DNA of 45,528 nucleotides from Apostichopus parvimensis (Eukaryota; Echinodermata; Holothuroidea; Aspidochirotida; Stichopodidae), in contig KN882836.1 of the NCBI GenBank assembly GCA_000934455.1, positions 1 through 45,528 of the forward strand, given 5' to 3'. The position numbers and the translations under genes were made by a program. The notes beneath the pieces are model-generated. The model saw only the letters and a list, made by a program, of their open reading frames with translations. It had not been told where the DNA came from and did no database searches. Below are positions 12,101 through 27,100 of the stretch, piece after piece. How positions within the stretch are numbered: the first letter of the stretch is position 1; each line of letters begins with the position of its first letter.

Positions 12101-15100
12101 AAAAACAATCCTATCCACAAACAGACAAGCACAATATCAAGATACATGTTTTGAAATGGAATACTTCCTGCCCTGCTTCAGTGTAAGAAAACCTATTTCT
12201 ATACAGATGAACAAAGGGACACTATGGTGCTGCTAGTACCAGCATCTTGTCAAAACCCCTATTCATCTTAGGAAACTCTATCATTCAGTGACTATCACAA
12301 CGTTAAATATCTATCTGTTATTTGTCCAGAGTTAAAGGAAAACAACGGAGCTACGATGGTCTGCGAATGAGTGACGTGGGCACATGGTCAAAAGCGTTTT
12401 ACGATCCTAAGAACGCTGCATGTTAGATGATACGAACTACGAGACTCTTAACCATGACGTGCTACAGCAAAGTTTTACTTGGCTGTACATGTAGGGATTG
12501 TCACCACCCAAGGGACTACAAAGCAGGGTTGATAGAAAATGGGGCTTATAGACCTGAGGTCACTGGTAAGAATCCTATTCCACAAAAAACAATTGCCCTA
12601 GCTCTTTTCACTTTACATTTGTGGAACCTGAACAAATCTTTGTATTTTTAAGCCTTAAAGAGGCCTTAAATCCTTTCACTATTTATCTTTAAGTTTCACC
12701 AAATCTACCAGGTCAATGTTTAGAATCCTATTCCAGCAACAACAATTGCCCTAGCTCTTTTCACATTTCATATGTGGAATCTGAACATAATCTTAGTATT
12801 TTTAAAGCCTTAAGGTAGCCTTAAAATACTATCACTTTTCATTTTTTAAGTTTCACCAAATCTACCAAGAGCTTCTTAAAATGAGATGGCAATAGATCAA
12901 CCCTATACACCTGTGAAGAGTTTTTTTTTTATCAAATGAAAGGGATCCTAAAAAGATGGGATATAGAAAGTAAGCTTACACTGTTATCTTACCATCAAAT
13001 AGCATCAATATCAAATGACAAAGCTACTGTAAAACATCTTGTCCAACCTCATGAGGTTGTTAGATAGACAACCAGTTCCTTTATAGTACACACACAGACA
13101 CAGATATACAGATAGATAGATATACGGACCAGGACATACCGACACATGGACTTATGTTAATGCATCAACATTGCCAGATTTGGCTGTTCAAACAACCTTA
13201 AAGAAAACCTAGGGATTTCAAATGAAGCCTGAAAAGCATTTATTTGAAAACCCAGTTCGAACTGCCAAAAAAGACCGGGTGAGTTTAAAACCAGCAGGTT
13301 GAAGGCTTTTCTCTGGTACACATACCTGCATACATTGAAAGAGCAGGGACATGATGTTGCTGTTGGCAACAAAGACTTCTATATGTCCTTCCAATCCCTC
13401 CGCTAGTCCGCTCAAGAGATCCAGAGCTACAATCATGAAATCCTTGTCTGGCTGCTCCACTTCAGGATCAACTGAAGCTCTCTGTGAGGACAAAAAGAAG
13501 AGTAAGAATTGACAAAAAGTTACTAAAAATACTCAAAAAGTATTGAAAATGAGATGAATGGATAACAGCATGCCATCTTCATATGGAGAGAGAGTTTGTG
13601 AGAGAGAGAGAGAGAACAGAATAACACTGTGCTGTTCACATTTGGAATATGTTAAGTAAGACAGAACAGTCCAAATTCAATGGTGTTATATCCTCTACTG
13701 CTGAACTCAAGGGACCTTTGTCCTATAGCACTTACGTTTATCTGCTCCAGGGTTTTCTCGGTGAGTAAGACGCATCGTTCGTAGACCGGTTTGCTGTAAG
13801 GCAAAAAGCCGGACTGGAGTGCGGTGGCCACCGACGACAGGCATTCCAAGAGAGGAAACAGGTCCTTGTCTTCGTCTTTCAGGGTGTTCCACTTTTGTAT
13901 CAGGGGAGGCATTAGCAGCTCGATGTAATTCTGAAGATAGCAAACAATAGATATTAGTTTCAACTAATTTCGGACTGCATAGTTTGGCCAGCACATTCTT
14001 TTAATTACTCTTCTTATTTCAAAGCTGATGGTTGCCATTTTGAAAGAGTAACACAGGTACATTTGGGCAACCGTTGCGTGCTTCTCCTTTTGTTTAATTG
14101 CCTTTCATTTTTATTTAAAGTTAAGGTACAAATTCTCACATTCAAGTTCTTGTATGCTCATCACAAATGACCCACAAAATGCACTAATCGAAAATAGTGG
14201 CTTAATGACTAACGGTTTAGAACAAGGCCCCTGCTTTGTCACAATAGTATCAAGTAAGGATACGGATATGGTCGATCTTAAAATGCTAAGGTAGGAAATA
14301 CATTGCAATCACTTTACTAGTGCCCCCTGTGAGTCGTACAGGCGGTCACCTTTGTAAATACCTACCTGCTGGTTCAGGTAATGTCCCACAGAGTCAGCCA
14401 GGGTTCCAATGGCGTCGTACAGTATTAGTAGGTTCTTGTGCTGGTATTTACCAAATGCGAAGACCAGCGTCTTCAGAATGGTGTCCAGGTAAGGCACCAG
14501 TTCAGTGCAGGCCTCTTCCTCCAAGGTTGCAAAGGCACTGATTGAGAGCAAATTGCAATAACACACATGTTAATGAACAGTTAACAGAAAAACATTTAAT
14601 AATTCTGTCTTGAAGTAGCCACAAAATAAAGCCACAAAATAAAATAAAGCCACAAAATAAAGAAGTAGCCACAAAATAAAGAAGTAGCCACAAAATGAAG
14701 TTACATCTCTTTCTTCACGATGAGCAAGGAGGCAAGTGGTTCACCAATGTTTCTTTATTATGATAAAGCTGCATTATTTGACACAGGTCTGTCACATCAG
14801 TACTTGAAGAATGAACTTATGAGCCTCGTTGGAGTTTTAGAATGAAGCTGACATCACAGAGATCACTCACCCTCCATGTAAATTAAAGAGTTTGTTAAAT
14901 CAGTCACTACATAATGATAGGATAATGCCGGCTATTTTTACCCTCACATGATTCACAGTATATTAGAGTAGTTACCACACTGTCCTATCTCTCATTAACC
15001 TGTTTCTAGCGTTCCTCGACAGTCAAACACATCAAAATGAACAAATTTACAAATTGTTATAGGTAAGGTGTAAATGAAAGCTTAACTAGTTGCAGGTGAC

Positions 15101-18100
15101 TCAAGTGCATTTGGAGGGGGGGTGTATTTCCCATCCCCGCAATAGAGACCTCCACGAAGCGGATTTATTATGAGACCGAGTATCATGACGTCCCTTTAAT
15201 GTCAAATAACAGAGACATGGGCCAAATTACTGGCAAAATGTTACAAAAAGTTTCGTCTCACCTGCAAGCAGCCTCTTGGACTCTCTTGTTGCTGTCGAGA
15301 ATTCTCTGTAGTAGCTGTGGCAGGAGGTTAAGAAATAAAATTGGTTATAAGTTAAAGAAAGCAGGGCTTGACATATGCAACCGCAATACCCGATATTTTG
15401 TCATTTGAAGTATGATAAAAAAAAAGGCTGATAGGAACAAATTTCTATCAAACATTCATACATCTACTGCCTTTTTTTAAGTCTCACCTAGGTTACTGTA
15501 GGCATTTCAAACTGTAGTTGGCTTTTCAAGACAGATTTTATTCATGCATCCAACAACTTTAATGAAATGTTGTTTACAAATTGACAAACCATCTCAACTA
15601 GACAATGTTAAGTACACTCCCCCCCCAAAAAAAAAGAAAAAAAAAAAGAAAAAAAAAAAGAAAAAAAAAGAAAAAGGGAGTTGATATTGACATACTCAAC
15701 TATTAAAACAAAGTTAAGCACACACAAAGACCATTTAACCCTCCCCTGAGAAACAACTGTGTAGCTAGCGTTCCAGGACATGAAATAAACTAAAAAAAGT
15801 CATTCAATTCTCTCCTAAGAAACAACAGTTCAGCATTCTGAGGCATCAAATGAAACTTGTTTTCTGTTTAAGCAATTACAGACGTACCTCTGTCATGAGG
15901 GGTTTGAGATACTCCTCGTGGGGTTGGTTGACTATCCAGTGTGAGTATCTACTCAGAGTCCAGCAGGTGATGGAACGAACGAGAGCTTTCTTCTCAGACA
16001 AGCAACTAATTAAGAAAGGGATTAACCTAGGCAGGTGGGGGACCATGGCATTTGCACATCCTATGAGGANNNNNNNNNNNNNNNNNNNNNNNNNNNNNNN
16101 NNNNNNNNNNNNNNNNNNNNNNNNNNNNNNNNNNNNNNNNNNNNNNNNNNNNNNNNNNNNNNNNNNNNNNNNNNNNNNNNNNNNNNNNNNNNNNNNNNNN
16201 NNNNNNNNNNNNNNNNNNNNNNNNNNNNNNNNNNNNNNNNNNNNNNNNNNNNNNNNNNNNNNNNNNNNNNNNNNNNNNNNNNNNNNNNNNNNNNNNNNNN
16301 NNNNNNNNNNNNNNNNNNNNNNNNNNNNNNNNNNNNNNNNNNNNNNNNNNNNNNNNNNNNNNNNNNNNNNNNNNNNNNNNNNNNNNNNNNNNNNNNNNNN
16401 NNNNNNNNNNNNNNNNNNNNNNNNNNNNNNNNNNNNNNNNNNNNNNNNNNNNNNNNNNNNNNNNNNNNNNNNNNNNNNNNNNNNNNNNNNNNNNNNNNNN
16501 NNNNNNNNNNNNNNNNNNNNNNNNNNNNNNNNNNNNNNNNNNNNNNNNNNNNNNNNNNNNNNNNNNNNNNNNNNNNNNNNNNNNNNNNNNNNNNNNNNNN
16601 NNNNNNNNNNNNNNNNNNNNNNNNNNNNNNNNNNNNNNNNNNNNNNNNNNNNNNNNNNNNNNNNNNNNNNNNNNNNNNNNNNNNNNNNNNNNNNNNNNNN
16701 NNNNTCCTTCAGGATGGGCAAGAGGACTGGCATCAGATCGTCATGAAACACATTGGCTAGGACATCCAGAGCAGCTGCAGAACATTTACCTAAAGCCAAA
16801 TAAATAAATTATAATAAACAAATATAAAACAAAAAATAAAACAAAAATAAAACAAAATAACATAAAATAAAATAAATTAAATTAAAATAAAATAAATTAA
16901 CATAAACATTTAACTAAAGCCAAAAAAGAAAACATATAATATTAAATAAAGTCCAGTCTTGCCCTTATTAACCATCCTTTCATACATGTATTAACCTTCT
17001 TACATAAATACATGCATTATTCTTACTGGAGTATGAGTAGAGGTTACTACTATCAGATTTGGGATTTCACTCTCATTCACAAAACCACAATTTTGACAGT
17101 CTTGATTATGAAACAAAACCTGTAGGAATGGCAAACCCTGGAATGAATCACCTTGTTCGGATATCCCTGTAATACCCAATCCATGGAAGTGATAAACACA
17201 GATACTTCTGTCAGTGTTTTCCCATACCATCACCATGAATACTTTAAAGGCATAGTTTATATATATACACTGACTCAAGTCCACCTTTGATGATTGGATT
17301 TAAGCTATTTGCATAAATAGTTGTTGAAAATAATTACAAAGGCAAAAAAGGGGGGGGGGGGAGGGAGGGGTAGGTTGACTAAATTTTGTGGTAATGCTCA
17401 TTTTTTGTTCTTGTATGAATGCTGAAAAGAAAGAGCAACCGCAGACTACTGGCGACATGATACGTTCAAAAAGTTGGCCGATGTGGTTTATTTTAATCTT
17501 AATTGTTAGATTAAGAATTACATCCAAGCTTCTAATGCCTCATTCTAGGTCCTTTGTTACAGTTGCCAGACAATCCCTCATCAATAGTTCTTAGCATTAG
17601 TAAATTAACACTTACGTAAATTCCAGTCGGACAATGCATCATCATCATCTAGTCCGTAGTCATCGTCAGAATCCTCACCCTTAAAAAGATGGATAAAAAA
17701 ATATATACATATTAAACAAACAAAAAACTCAAAACTTGCCACAAAGTGTGACTTTAAAGAACAACACCTTGCCAACATCATGCACAAGCCTCATTCAACA
17801 TCTCTGAAAAGAAAACAGTAGGGATGGTTCACGAAATGAGAGAAACAAGGAAACATTTTATATATTTCACTACATCAGAGTTACTGAATAAGAATATATG
17901 AGAGTGGCAGATAAGACAGACATATACAAAATTTGATCTTCAAATGCAGAAGTTGCATGTTTTATGGACGTCTCTAACATTGGACACGGTGGAAAGGGTG
18001 CAAATAAGACTGTAAATCTACTGTGTATTCTTTCTATCTCACAGCATAAGATGCAAACACAAACAAACAGGGACAAGTAAGGACTGTATGATGTGATCAA

Positions 18101-21100
18101 TAAGTTAGTCAAGAGTAGAATATATGTATATAGGCAATTAAGTTAGTAAGAAAAAGTTAGCGATTGTGACTAAATAAGTTCAGAACCAGATTCAAACCCT
18201 CGGTAAGAATCGTGTCGTACATTTCGAGACGGAACATCTTGAGGAGCAGAGTGAAATGACATGAAGGGGGGTCGACAAGGGTGTTGAGCAAATGTTAGCT
18301 AGGTAGATTAGCATGCATATATGTACAGGGACAGCGTTTAAAGTGAGCAACGAGGAAATAATTCCAAATGAGAGTGGCTTACATCTTCTTCTATAGAATG
18401 TTGTTGAGTGTGAGACTTTGATTTGTGGAATCTTGGTTTGATGTCTTGAACGTTATCGGGGATCATGTCGTCCTCCTCGATGTCGCCTTTCAAGAGGATG
18501 ATATCAATCTCCGAGTATTTCATGCCATGGACCAAGACTGGGATCAACCTATTTGTGAAAACAAAAACATCAGTCTCAGTTGAAGTTAACTCATTAAATG
18601 GTTTTCTTTTTTGTTTCTCAACAGATTGTCGACTTCAAAACAATTGATCTTAAGCTCCTTCTTCATTCCATGGTAAATCAGATTCCTTCCATGGAGTCGA
18701 TGCGACTTGCCACAAAAAGATAAATAACAACGAATGATATCGTGCTGACTGTCAAGTCAACGTGCCTTTACTCTAATAGGAAACGCTCTGAGCATTGGAC
18801 AATGGAAACTGACAAAAGTTTTGTTAATCTGACTTTGCTTAGCTATTTAATTATTATCTATATATAGATGTAAATTAATAATGGCAAACTGACGGGGCTT
18901 GTAACCCAGAGAGGTCACCGGATTTGAATCCTGTTCTAGCCATGAGTTTCTCTGCTCTTTTGTTCCACTAATTAATCTAATCTCATGTATCTTTAATCCG
19001 TCTGCCTGTCCTCTTCACCGTCAGTTTGTTTCATATTACTATTTTTACCCACTGAGTGCGAGTACACATTTCACAGTAATCTATCATTTGTCATTTAGCC
19101 TCTGAAGAAGATCCTGTGGCATTCTAGTGGATAAGCAGTTTGCTAACAGTTTTACTTTATTTTGAGTAATCTATGACAAGAGGTTTTCTATGAGGTGACT
19201 GTGGACTGAGGTTAAACCATACCTTTCAAGATGGGCTCCTAGCACTTCTCGACATATCTGCTGTTCGGCGAGTGTGAGCCAGAATTCGCACGCCTCCAGG
19301 GCGACAGACTCGTCCGGATCTTGCGTGCGTAGTAATATATACTGCAAAGTTGTGAAAGATCGAATAAGTTACTATTTGATGTGCACGCCTCTGCAAAGTC
19401 TAATCAACTATGTTTTATGTATGAAGTTCTCAACCATCTGTTTCATTCCATGAATTCCCAGGGACAATGACAGAGTGTCCACATACCCCAGACATAGGGA
19501 GTATATCACAAATGACCTCACAGCCCGACCATGGTTGGGATCTGGGGTGCAAAAATTGTTGAGTTTTCTTTCTTGCCCGAGGTGGCACTTTGAAAATGCT
19601 GTAGCTTTGGTTACAGTATTAAAATACAACCTGCAATATTCATGAGCTACTGAGAAGCAAATAAACTTCCAGTTTAATCTAATTTCTGATCTCTTGTTCA
19701 AATATGATCACCTTACCTCTATGATGTTCTGCATATGCGGCAGTAGTCTGTCAACTCTAACTTCCAACAACATGACAAGAGCACGGCAAACATTCTTCCT
19801 CACTTCAGAATCCTCATCGGAAGCAAGGGCAAACAGATTCTAAATAGGGCGATACAAAAAGTTTTTGATGTATATCATTCGTTATAAATCAAACCTGCTG
19901 GGGCCAATAGATCTTGGAAATGTTGTCATGTTTATTTAGTGCCCTAGTATTCAAACCTTTTTGCTTAATGGCTACAATTCTAACATGCATCATCTTGGAG
20001 ACCCTCCAGTGACAGATGTTGTGACCTAGGAAATGTCAGTCTATGGGAGGTAATTTCCACCCTCCTCCCCCTCCCCAAATCCCTTCCTCACCAATGAGAC
20101 ATTTTTACACATATAAGAGTGACTATTTGCAATATGGTGATATTTTTAATTAAGATGTTTTCCACTTTTTCCACAGATATCGACCACTTCTTTTTCAATT
20201 ATTTTTCTTGGTGACCTTCCAATTTTTTTCCGGGTGACCTTTAAAAATGTTCAGGACACCCACTTTGAATACCAGTGAGTTAGGAGTAGGGGATACCAGA
20301 AAGATGGTGACAACAGTCACAATGCCCAGTTACTTACCTCCAAGAAGGGGTCGATATGAAGCATAAGAGCTTGGGTTTTACTGATGATAAATTGGTTGAC
20401 ACAAGCAATTGCATGAGACCTACAGAGAAAGAAAATCAGCATTGACAAAATCAAGATAATTGAAATTTCAGAAAAGTTGGCTGTATTAGCCAGGAGGTGA
20501 GAGGGGAAAAGAACACAAATAATGAAGAAAAATTAAACAGAATTCTAAAAGATACATCACAAATAACCAGGATGCAAAAATACATTATGGTTTCGATGAT
20601 GTAACATGAGCAGTTTGCTTCATGAATCTGATGTACTGGATAGTGAGGGTGAACATGTTTACAAGGGTTTCACAATTTGACCCCTGGTGACCCTAAATGA
20701 CCGTTGACCTAAAAAAACAATATAGACTTTTTTTACTCAAAGTGGTTCTTCTACACACTAAATATGCAGTCTGCCCATGCTTCCCATCTTGAGATATCGT
20801 GTTTATAAGGTTTTCACAATTTGACCCCTGGTGACCTCAAATGAAGAATTCTAAAGAAACATAACAAGTAAAACACAACATTGCATCACCAAACTCAAAA
20901 TCATGTTATATTTGTAAATCTTGCTTAGTTACGCTTGAGAAACTAGGCATCGATTTAATATAGTAAAATTTCAATATGGTAAGCATTCAATTACATCAGT
21001 CAGGCACCTGAATGATGGATAATGCTTCTGAAGCCTTTATGTTTAAGACATGATTTTAAAAAAACTGATGATAATTAACTTAAAGCAAGGCGCAACAAAA

Positions 21101-24100
21101 TTTTTATGATGCTACTGACCTGATTTTGGGACTATGATGCTTGAAAAAATGAAGAAATTTTGGTATGAGGACATTGAGAGGCCTGTTGAGGACTTCGCTG
21201 TCCAGAAAATCAGCCGAGTCTTCGCAAATCTTTTGCAAAGCACCGAAAGCACCCTTTTTTGGAAGAGAAATGTAAAAGAGGAAGGTTAATCTTAAATCAT
21301 CGGTACATGGCGAATAACAGTACAAATGATCCCCTTAGAGTACCAAGCATTTCAAAAGGGATGGGGTCAACAGACATTAGACCAAGCAGGATTTAGTCAA
21401 ACTATAAATGAGTAAGTACTTTCTGTCCTTCTGTATTTAAAATGTTTCGGTTACTTGGGGGGGGGGGGGGCGTGTGGTCAACATACAAACATTTGGCAAA
21501 AAACCCTTTGTTAGCCTTATCGTTTCTGGCATTTTCAGGATGACTGCTGCAAAATGTATAGTCATGACACTTGATGGTACAAGAAGTGGGAGATTTGTAT
21601 TTGAAAGAGAAGTGATGCTCCTGATGGTAAACTGCGTGCAAACCGTGTTATGTTTTGCCTCCACAGAGCTTAATTCAGCCCGCAGGAGACATAATTTTAC
21701 TTAAAATGGATGTAAATTAAGAGACGGGAAAAAGAAACTAGTCATTCCACGGGATGCCCTCCACAGCTGACTTTGGTTGGCCAAACAGAGGTGAGGTTGT
21801 CTCAGACTGACCATTAAATTATTTGCCCTCCCAAATTAACCACCACCCTACCTCACAGGTGTTGTAGTCTGAAGAGTCGAGGAGTTGGCAGAGAGATGGC
21901 AGGAGTTCTGGCCAGTTGGTAAGTTCTCCTTTCGATGCGATGGTGGTAATGAGGATGCCAATGGTCGCCCGGATCAGCGCTGAAGGATCACCAACGTTCT
22001 GAAGACACTCCATCTTGATGAAGTTGGTGACCTCCGGAGGGAAATTATGAAAGTGGGCCTTGACATTGTTCTTGAGTATCAGGCCACTTAAGGAACGAGT
22101 TGGCTCATCAGCTGGTTACAAAAATGAAATAAAAAGATTTAAAGAGTCTGCTGCTGGGAAGAACAATTCTACATGATATTGCATCTAGCAAAATAAAAAC
22201 CATTAAAGCATATGAAAATTCAAGCTGGGGAACATGTTGTAGACTTTGAAATGGTAGGATTGGAAGGAAGAGGACAGTGACCTCAAGTGGGTAATGGGGG
22301 AGGGTTGGGGGAGGGCAAGAATTTTACCAAGTGTAGATCGGACCACAACTGTATATGAGACGGGTACAAGAGGAATGATGTAGATAAAATCATACAAACA
22401 ACAAAAGGGCTAACAAAATGTGGACATTGTTCAATTAATCTTGTGCTATGAGAAACTACTCCGAGATATGAACAGTAAATTCAATTCCTGTGTACAGATT
22501 ATATACTGTACACCAAGGTAATGTTTAACATTATGCAAAGCATATGAGTCAGCTGAGTTTCCTTTGGAAGTAAACAAACATTTGTTTACACACAGCTGAA
22601 ATTAATGACGCATTAACTCATTAATAATTGTCTTGGTCTACTTGTCTGGTGTATCGTAGGAGGCTACAAAATTGTAAATTTAATAATAACTATGATGCTT
22701 GTGAAAATATCACAGATTATTTTTCAACTGGCCGAATTTTGACCACAAATCTTCCAAACTCGCACATTCAGCTCCTTTTGCAACTTTAAGGCCTGATTGT
22801 CAATACATCAAGAAATAACTTGGCACCGCAATGTATACTGTATGTTATTCATAGCAGACCAGAAATGCTTTCCCGAACGGTTCATTAAGAATATAGGCAT
22901 TTTAACATCCTTCAAGGTTAACTCACTGTCTACAAGGGCAATGTTCAACACCACTGATAATAATCACAATCCTGATGACAATGCAAAGTAGATCTGTATC
23001 TGTATTTTTTTGTGATTATGACATTAACTGTTCCGAACAGTTTTTGATATAAATCTTTGTCGTAATCTGCCAGACAGGGAGACATGTTCTCAAACTATTG
23101 TGCATAGATTCTTATCAATAAAGGATTTCAAACTTTGAACTTTTATTTCCTGATATGTCTAGAGGTGTACTGTGTAATACTGTGATGATATCAAAAACAT
23201 TACAGCCAATCGACTTCCCTCGAATGCATGGAAATGCTGTAATTTTACGGTAGCGTGGACGTGATACTGCTCAGGCATAATTTATACCGCCAACTACTGT
23301 ACAATCTTAAAGACAGATTTGTATCTCAACAGTAGTAGTAAATTATCAGGCAATATTTCTGAACTTAAATACAAAATGTCTTTGTGTAGAAGAGGTAACA
23401 TTGAAAATGTAAAAAAAATTAGGAGAAAACTTGGTACTCTTGACTATTAGAATTCAATGTTTGTATATTATAGAGACTGTAAATTGACACTTACACTTAC
23501 ATAGTACCGTATGAACAATGTGTACCTGCTTGGACAAAAGCATTTCTTCTACAACATGTATGTACCGTAAACAGTAGACTGTACAGTAAGTGTGATTCCA
23601 TATAAAGCTTATTATTCACACAATTCTATGGGATTTATGCAGGTTTTTGCATAATTTGGACTCGACCAGTTTTACCCTTTCAGTCGGGACACTTTTCATG
23701 TCCTGCTTCAACGCACTCGTACTGACACTATCATCGGTACGGTATAACTGTCAAGTTTCTCTTTTGAACAAATAACGGCTAGGAACTTTTCATACTGTCA
23801 GTATGAGTGCTTTGAAGCATGCTATGGGAGGACAGTACACAATGGTGTAAGCAGTAGGAAACCTGACCCCCCCCCCAACTGGCTGATTTGGTACAAACCT
23901 TATGGAGTGTAATTTATGTACAACAAGAGTGCAATTAATCAAACCAAGACTGCATACTGTACAGACTGTATAACCATACAGACTGTATACTGTACAAACT
24001 ATATACCGTACTTTGCCAAGAGATCGTTACTGATGCTTATGCTAGCACCCTCCTGGGGAACCTGCTTTGACTGAGACCACTGTACAGAATACGTATGTAA

Positions 24101-27100
24101 TTCAGTGGCAATATGTTTCAGTTTTCAGCGGACGAGTACGTACTGTACAGATTGAAGATTTTTCCCCATTTTTCTCAACAAATATCACTTTTCTGTTGCA
24201 CCTTATGAGTGTCCTCAGCAAGCATGGAAAAGTGTCAAAGACTTCAATTTACTGGCTAAAATAGTTTCTATTTTTATTTATTTAAAAACCCACCATACTA
24301 AGACCCGACCGGGTATCGAACCCAGAACCCTTCTGATTGCTAAGCCTCTTTGCTTCAAATGCCACGGCCTTTATCCACTCAGCCTACAGTACCAGTATGA
24401 ATTCATGTATTGAAAATGTACTGATGATGAGTTCAAGCTACAGTGTGTACTGGACTTCTAAAGCCTTTCTATCTCCCAACAAAATAACATCTATGATGTA
24501 TCTAGGATAACTTGATTGCATAACATTTATTAAGTCAAATTATACAAAAAGGGACATCAAAAAGAAAAAAAACAATCTATTTCGATATTTCTACTAGGTA
24601 CTGTACCGAATGTGACATACTCTACAGGGTACATGTCATAAAAATAGAAAGTATACACTTACCATCATTTTTTAACTTTGTTAAAACAAATATAAGGTAG
24701 TTGTTGAAGTCAGGAAACTGATTGAGATCTTCAAGTTTCTGTGAATGAGTACAGGAAACCAAGAGAAAAACATGTATGTTATGACATCTGACATTTACCT
24801 TAAACATGAAAATGGACTAGATGCAGATCATGGTGTGGACCTGGTGGTTCTTAATGACCAAAATTTATGGACAGGCATTAAAAACCAATATTATATATGC
24901 CAAACTGCATCACATAGGTTACTTAATACTAACTAACCCATGTACAAGAAGAAGGGAATACCTTTCATATATCTTGCCAGCTTCCTTGGGTATAGGAATA
25001 AGCAATAGGCAAAGTGTACCCAACTTGAATTTGAGCTGTATTTTTCATTTGAGAGTACAGTAGACATGATTCAAATGCCAATACAGCTTGATCTTCTTCT
25101 TGCGACATACTTTTCATGTGCTGTCAGAAGAGCAGTGAACAACATGGTACTGTAGCTGCTGGTAACTTTGAAAACATGCATAACAGCAAGTTCCATTTCA
25201 ATAACAAATGTAATAGAGTACAGTACATCGGGGTTTGGTGACAGAATACATCTGGCCAGATTTCGGTGGGCTTACTGTACGTCAAGATGATGCACTTGTA
25301 AACCGACAATAACAAAATGCAAGTACAGTAGGACAAGACGACCTTAATTTGGAATCTCCCACCAATGTTGACACAAAATTAAACCGATGTGATAAGTCCA
25401 GGCGCCAGAATTGATGACTTCCTCTCTCAGCACTTAACACAGTAAGTGCGGTAAAAATACATCATTTATTTGCACAAGACATCTGTATCTAGACATTCAT
25501 TAAGGGCTGATTTCCCTGGGCTAATGTTGATATATAATGTAGTTTTATACTTTACACCGGTGATGTACAAATACAGTAGGATGATATTCTACGTATGCCT
25601 CAACTTGAAATCTCTCACTTAAGTTTATTACTTTATGAAGGAATCCTGTTGCCTGATGATGACTTGTCTCTATCGGCAGTTTATTAATTTGATAAAATGC
25701 ATATAGTACTGTATATTAACCTACTCTCCACGTCAACTTGGACGATTCATGAAGAGCTACTTGACTGGAGCTGACATTGGTGCCATTCTGTAGCAAATAT
25801 ACAGAGAACCCTACACCAACAAGCAGCATGCATACACTGCATAGCAGACATCTTCTATTGAGTAACACTGTTAGTTATGTGTACACTATTATATTCAAAC
25901 TAGATACCCCTGTAAATGGGGCTACTGTACATAAACATACACTAGTACAGTAGATGCATGGTGGTAACTGTCCATGAAATTCAAACTTAGAAAGGGGATT
26001 TCCAATATTTTTGGCACTAGTCATAAGATCACGTCTGATTTTTGAGTTCATGTATCTCGTAAATTCTATTCCCACAGGTTTATCCAATCTTGACTGACAG
26101 ACTTCAATTCATGAAAATATCTGATAGCAAGACCATATTGATTTAATTAAGGTCTTCATTAAGTAATTTTTTTTAGTAAGACCTGGTTGTTTGCTAACAC
26201 TGCGAAACACCCGGGGATAATGTTGGATCAGGTTTTGACGATTTGTGCATGTGCAGTTGAAACTCTGTTGCTCCAACAGGCCTATGTGCATGCAGTAATG
26301 AACTGCGTGGAATTTAGGGTGAGATCTGCACACTGTAGGTACAGGGATTTTTGAAGGGTTAGTTATTGGTGAAATCGCTGTAAGGTCAAGCATGGAGCTA
26401 CAAGGGCGGCTAAAAGAGGGGCAGGGCGGGCTAAAAAATGCAATATGCTGTTGTTACCAAATCTTAGCAACTTGCGATTGGTTGTTTTGATTTTGCAAAC
26501 AATCTATATGTAGGATTGGAAGAAATAATGTATTTTTTTAGAAGCAATTGTGGTTGTGTTGAAAAGGTAGAAAGATGTTAGGTCCATTCAATAATGATGT
26601 GTATTGGTATATTTTGCATAGCCTAGTTGTGAGAGTGTGTTCTTGGGGTTAGTTTCTCAAAAGGAAAAGTCGTTTGAAGATCAAAGACAGAATGTGCATA
26701 CTGTAATACAGAATGCAAAAATGCATTGTTTTTTCGATGTTGTAAATTGAAAAATTTTCTTCATGAATCTGATGTAATGCTTAGTTAGAGTGTACAACAT
26801 TCTTGGTCTTAGTAATACAGTGAAAAGCAGTGTGCTGTGACAAACAATAAATTCACCATGAAACAGGCTGTCCTGAAATGACCACTGATCTCAACAACAG
26901 GCTTATTATACTCAATGTGATAGATACACATCAGCATACTAAATAGTCCATTTGTCCTTGTTTAAATATTGTGCAATACATGGTTTTCACAATTTGACCC
27001 CTGGTGAACTCAAACGCCCATTGACCTCCGCCCACAATATTAGGCATCTTGCACTCAATGTGGTACAATAACGTACCATATATGTGATTCCCAGACGATA

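Noticed and set aside
15850-16799. Long open frames of 241-307 codons on both strands across this region
   Set aside because: They consist mostly of N bases translated as X; only the TNPO1 exon ends at each side are real.
24265-24386. Functional tRNA gene
   Set aside because: The B box is intact, but no matching acceptor stem flanks it and an AT-rich tail follows, so it fits a SINE.
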